From a virus, in the IMG/VR virus record IMGVR_UViG_3300036715_001140, positions 1-64,000 of that record: a stretch of 64,000 nt of DNA, one strand, 5' to 3'. The translations under genes and the position numbers were made by a program. The notes under the pieces were generated by a model, which saw nothing but the letters and a program-made list of their open reading frames with translations, was not told the DNA's origin and ran no database searches. Every line of letters begins with the position of its first letter. The first letter of the stretch is position 1. Of the stretch, positions 63,465 through 64,000 are shown one piece after another.

Positions 63465-63669
63465 CTAGTATTCCTTAGGTGTAACGTTATCTAGTCTACC
63501 TTGTCCATAGGTATCTGTATATTATTTGTAAGTATTCTCGGCCTATTTGCACACATCCTAAACAAGCGCAAGGACCCAACTCTCATCCACACCAGTGAGA
63601 CTCCATTTTTTTTCAGGGATAGTTTCCATAAATTTCATCAATAAGAGCATCTGATTTTACATTACTCAT
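63465..63669 (-). pseudogene. Frameshifted remnant of a small gene (or sequencing indels)
   Basis: The stretch fits exactly between two coupled genes: its ATG overlaps the stop of the zinc-ribbon gene (ATGA), and its last TAG lies 2 bp before the macro-domain ATG. Read across three single-base frame changes it gives plausible peptide segments: 'MSNVKSDALIDEIYGNYP', 'EKKWSLTGVDESWVL', 'CACLGCVQIGREYLQIIYR' and 'YGQGRLDNVTPKEY'. In any one frame it is broken by stops, including a TGA at 63613-63615. The sum would be about 67 residues with a C-x-C-x2-C motif. Either a decayed gene or local sequence errors. Confidence 0.5.
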
Positions 63670-63887
63670 AAAGCTCTCCAATTATGCAGAACTTCATCTA
63701 CTCCATATGGTATAAAAGTCTCATTCTGTCCGATGTATACTTCTTCACAATTCTCACATTGGTATGCTGACCCGTCATCAGATAGAAGTTTAGTAAAACC
63801 TATGTATCCACATTCTGCACAACAGTAAGTACACCCATTTATCCAAACACTACCTTTTTCATTAGTGGAAATTAAACCTTTACTCAT
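63666..63887 (-). CDS. Zinc-ribbon protein
   Basis: A 73-aa protein from the ATG at 63887 (an in-frame ATG at 63899 gives four more residues and lies closer to the upstream gene's 3' end). 'CCAECGYIGF' and 'QCENCEEVYIG' give two C-x2-C knuckles of a rubredoxin/zinc-ribbon type. The start overlaps the end of the upstream partial gene. Function is unknown. Confidence 0.6.
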   Translation of the reverse strand: MSKGLISTNEKGSVWINGCTYCCAECGYIGFTKLLSDDGSAYQCENCEEVYIGQNETFIPYGVDEVLHNWRAL

Positions 63888-64000
63888 TGTTGCCCCCATT
63901 TAGTTTATTCAATACATTCTGTAGAGAATACTGCATAGAAGGCATCAAGGCATTCATGTTATTTAACTGATTTGCCATTCCATTCATGTTAGCAATAAAA
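63880..64000 (-). CDS. 3' end of an unassigned gene
   Basis: An open minus-strand frame runs in from the window edge to a TAA at 63880-63882, giving 39 residues rich in Asn, Met, Gln and Leu ('NGMANQLNNMNALMPSMQYS'). It overlaps the start of the zinc-ribbon gene by 8 bp, as other genes in this block do. Too little is present to identify it. Confidence 0.5.
   Translation of the reverse strand, partial: FIANMNGMANQLNNMNALMPSMQYSLQNVLNKLNGGNNE

Noticed and set aside
63541-63600. Possible tRNA on the minus strand in the gene-poor stretch
   Set aside because: No T-loop consensus or cloverleaf pairing could be drawn; peptide-like frames explain the region.
63496-63606. Short frame with an in-frame TGA as evidence for TGA recoding or selenocysteine
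   Set aside because: TGA ends several intact genes here (for example 28246, 45308, 56061), and neighbouring frames show further breaks, so single-base indels explain it better.

Overview
The window reads as one stretch of the late/structural region of a large, AT-rich, contractile-tailed bacteriophage (myovirus, probably jumbo-sized). The host is almost certainly Gram-negative, because a nested Rz/Rz1-type spanin pair is encoded (59670-60381, minus strand). Coding is very dense: most neighbours are separated by 5-40 bp or overlap by 4-23 bp. The standard code is used; TAA, TAG and TGA all end intact genes. I see no tRNA, rRNA, integrase, transposase or CRISPR array.

Layout, plus strand. 1-3339: head genes, namely a very acidic prohead-core-type protein (5' end outside the window), a decoration-type protein and the major capsid protein, closed by a strong terminator. 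3466-5823: four small unassigned neck/connector-position genes. 5878-9898: tail sheath, tail tube, a second tube-like protein and a tail-assembly chaperone that appears to be extended by a +1 frameshift at CCC-UAG. 9910-15285: tape-measure-like protein with an NlpC/P60 domain, a tube-initiator-like protein, a gp53-like wedge protein and a baseplate hub. 15307-31611: appendage and adhesion proteins, including three tandem paralogues, Ig-like repeats, a LamG-type domain, and two FN3-bearing paralogues flanking a fibre. 31650-42058: spike (gp5/gpV-like), gp25-like, gp6/J-like and gpI-like baseplate proteins, and a seven-repeat tail fibre ending in nine cysteines.

42848-47797 is the most unusual part: four consecutive, overlapping radical-SAM genes. 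Three have SPASM-type cysteine-rich tails and one is a MiaB/RimO-like methylthiotransferase lacking TRAM. They sit between the Cys-tailed fibre and a 1191-aa Ig-repeat adhesin, followed by a 72-aa protein ending in a Cys-Cys-Gly-Gly-Gly tail. I propose a virion-protein or peptide modification system; the substrate is inferred.

51654-59608: small membrane protein, exported CHAP-like endolysin, DUF1360-like protein, NAD-dependent DNA ligase with an extra N-terminal region, small membrane protein, unassigned genes, an HELGH metallopeptidase and a long charged protein. A perfect 26-bp palindrome at 59620-59645 separates these from the convergent minus-strand block.

Minus strand, 64000 down to 59670: partial gene, zinc-ribbon protein, a frameshifted gene remnant, macro-domain protein, SLOG-type protein, small protein, ThyX, two zinc-binding proteins, a stand-alone LigD-type 3'-phosphoesterase, then Rz and Rz1. 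This block looks like nucleotide/DNA-end metabolism and possible counter-defence, with the spanins at its downstream end.
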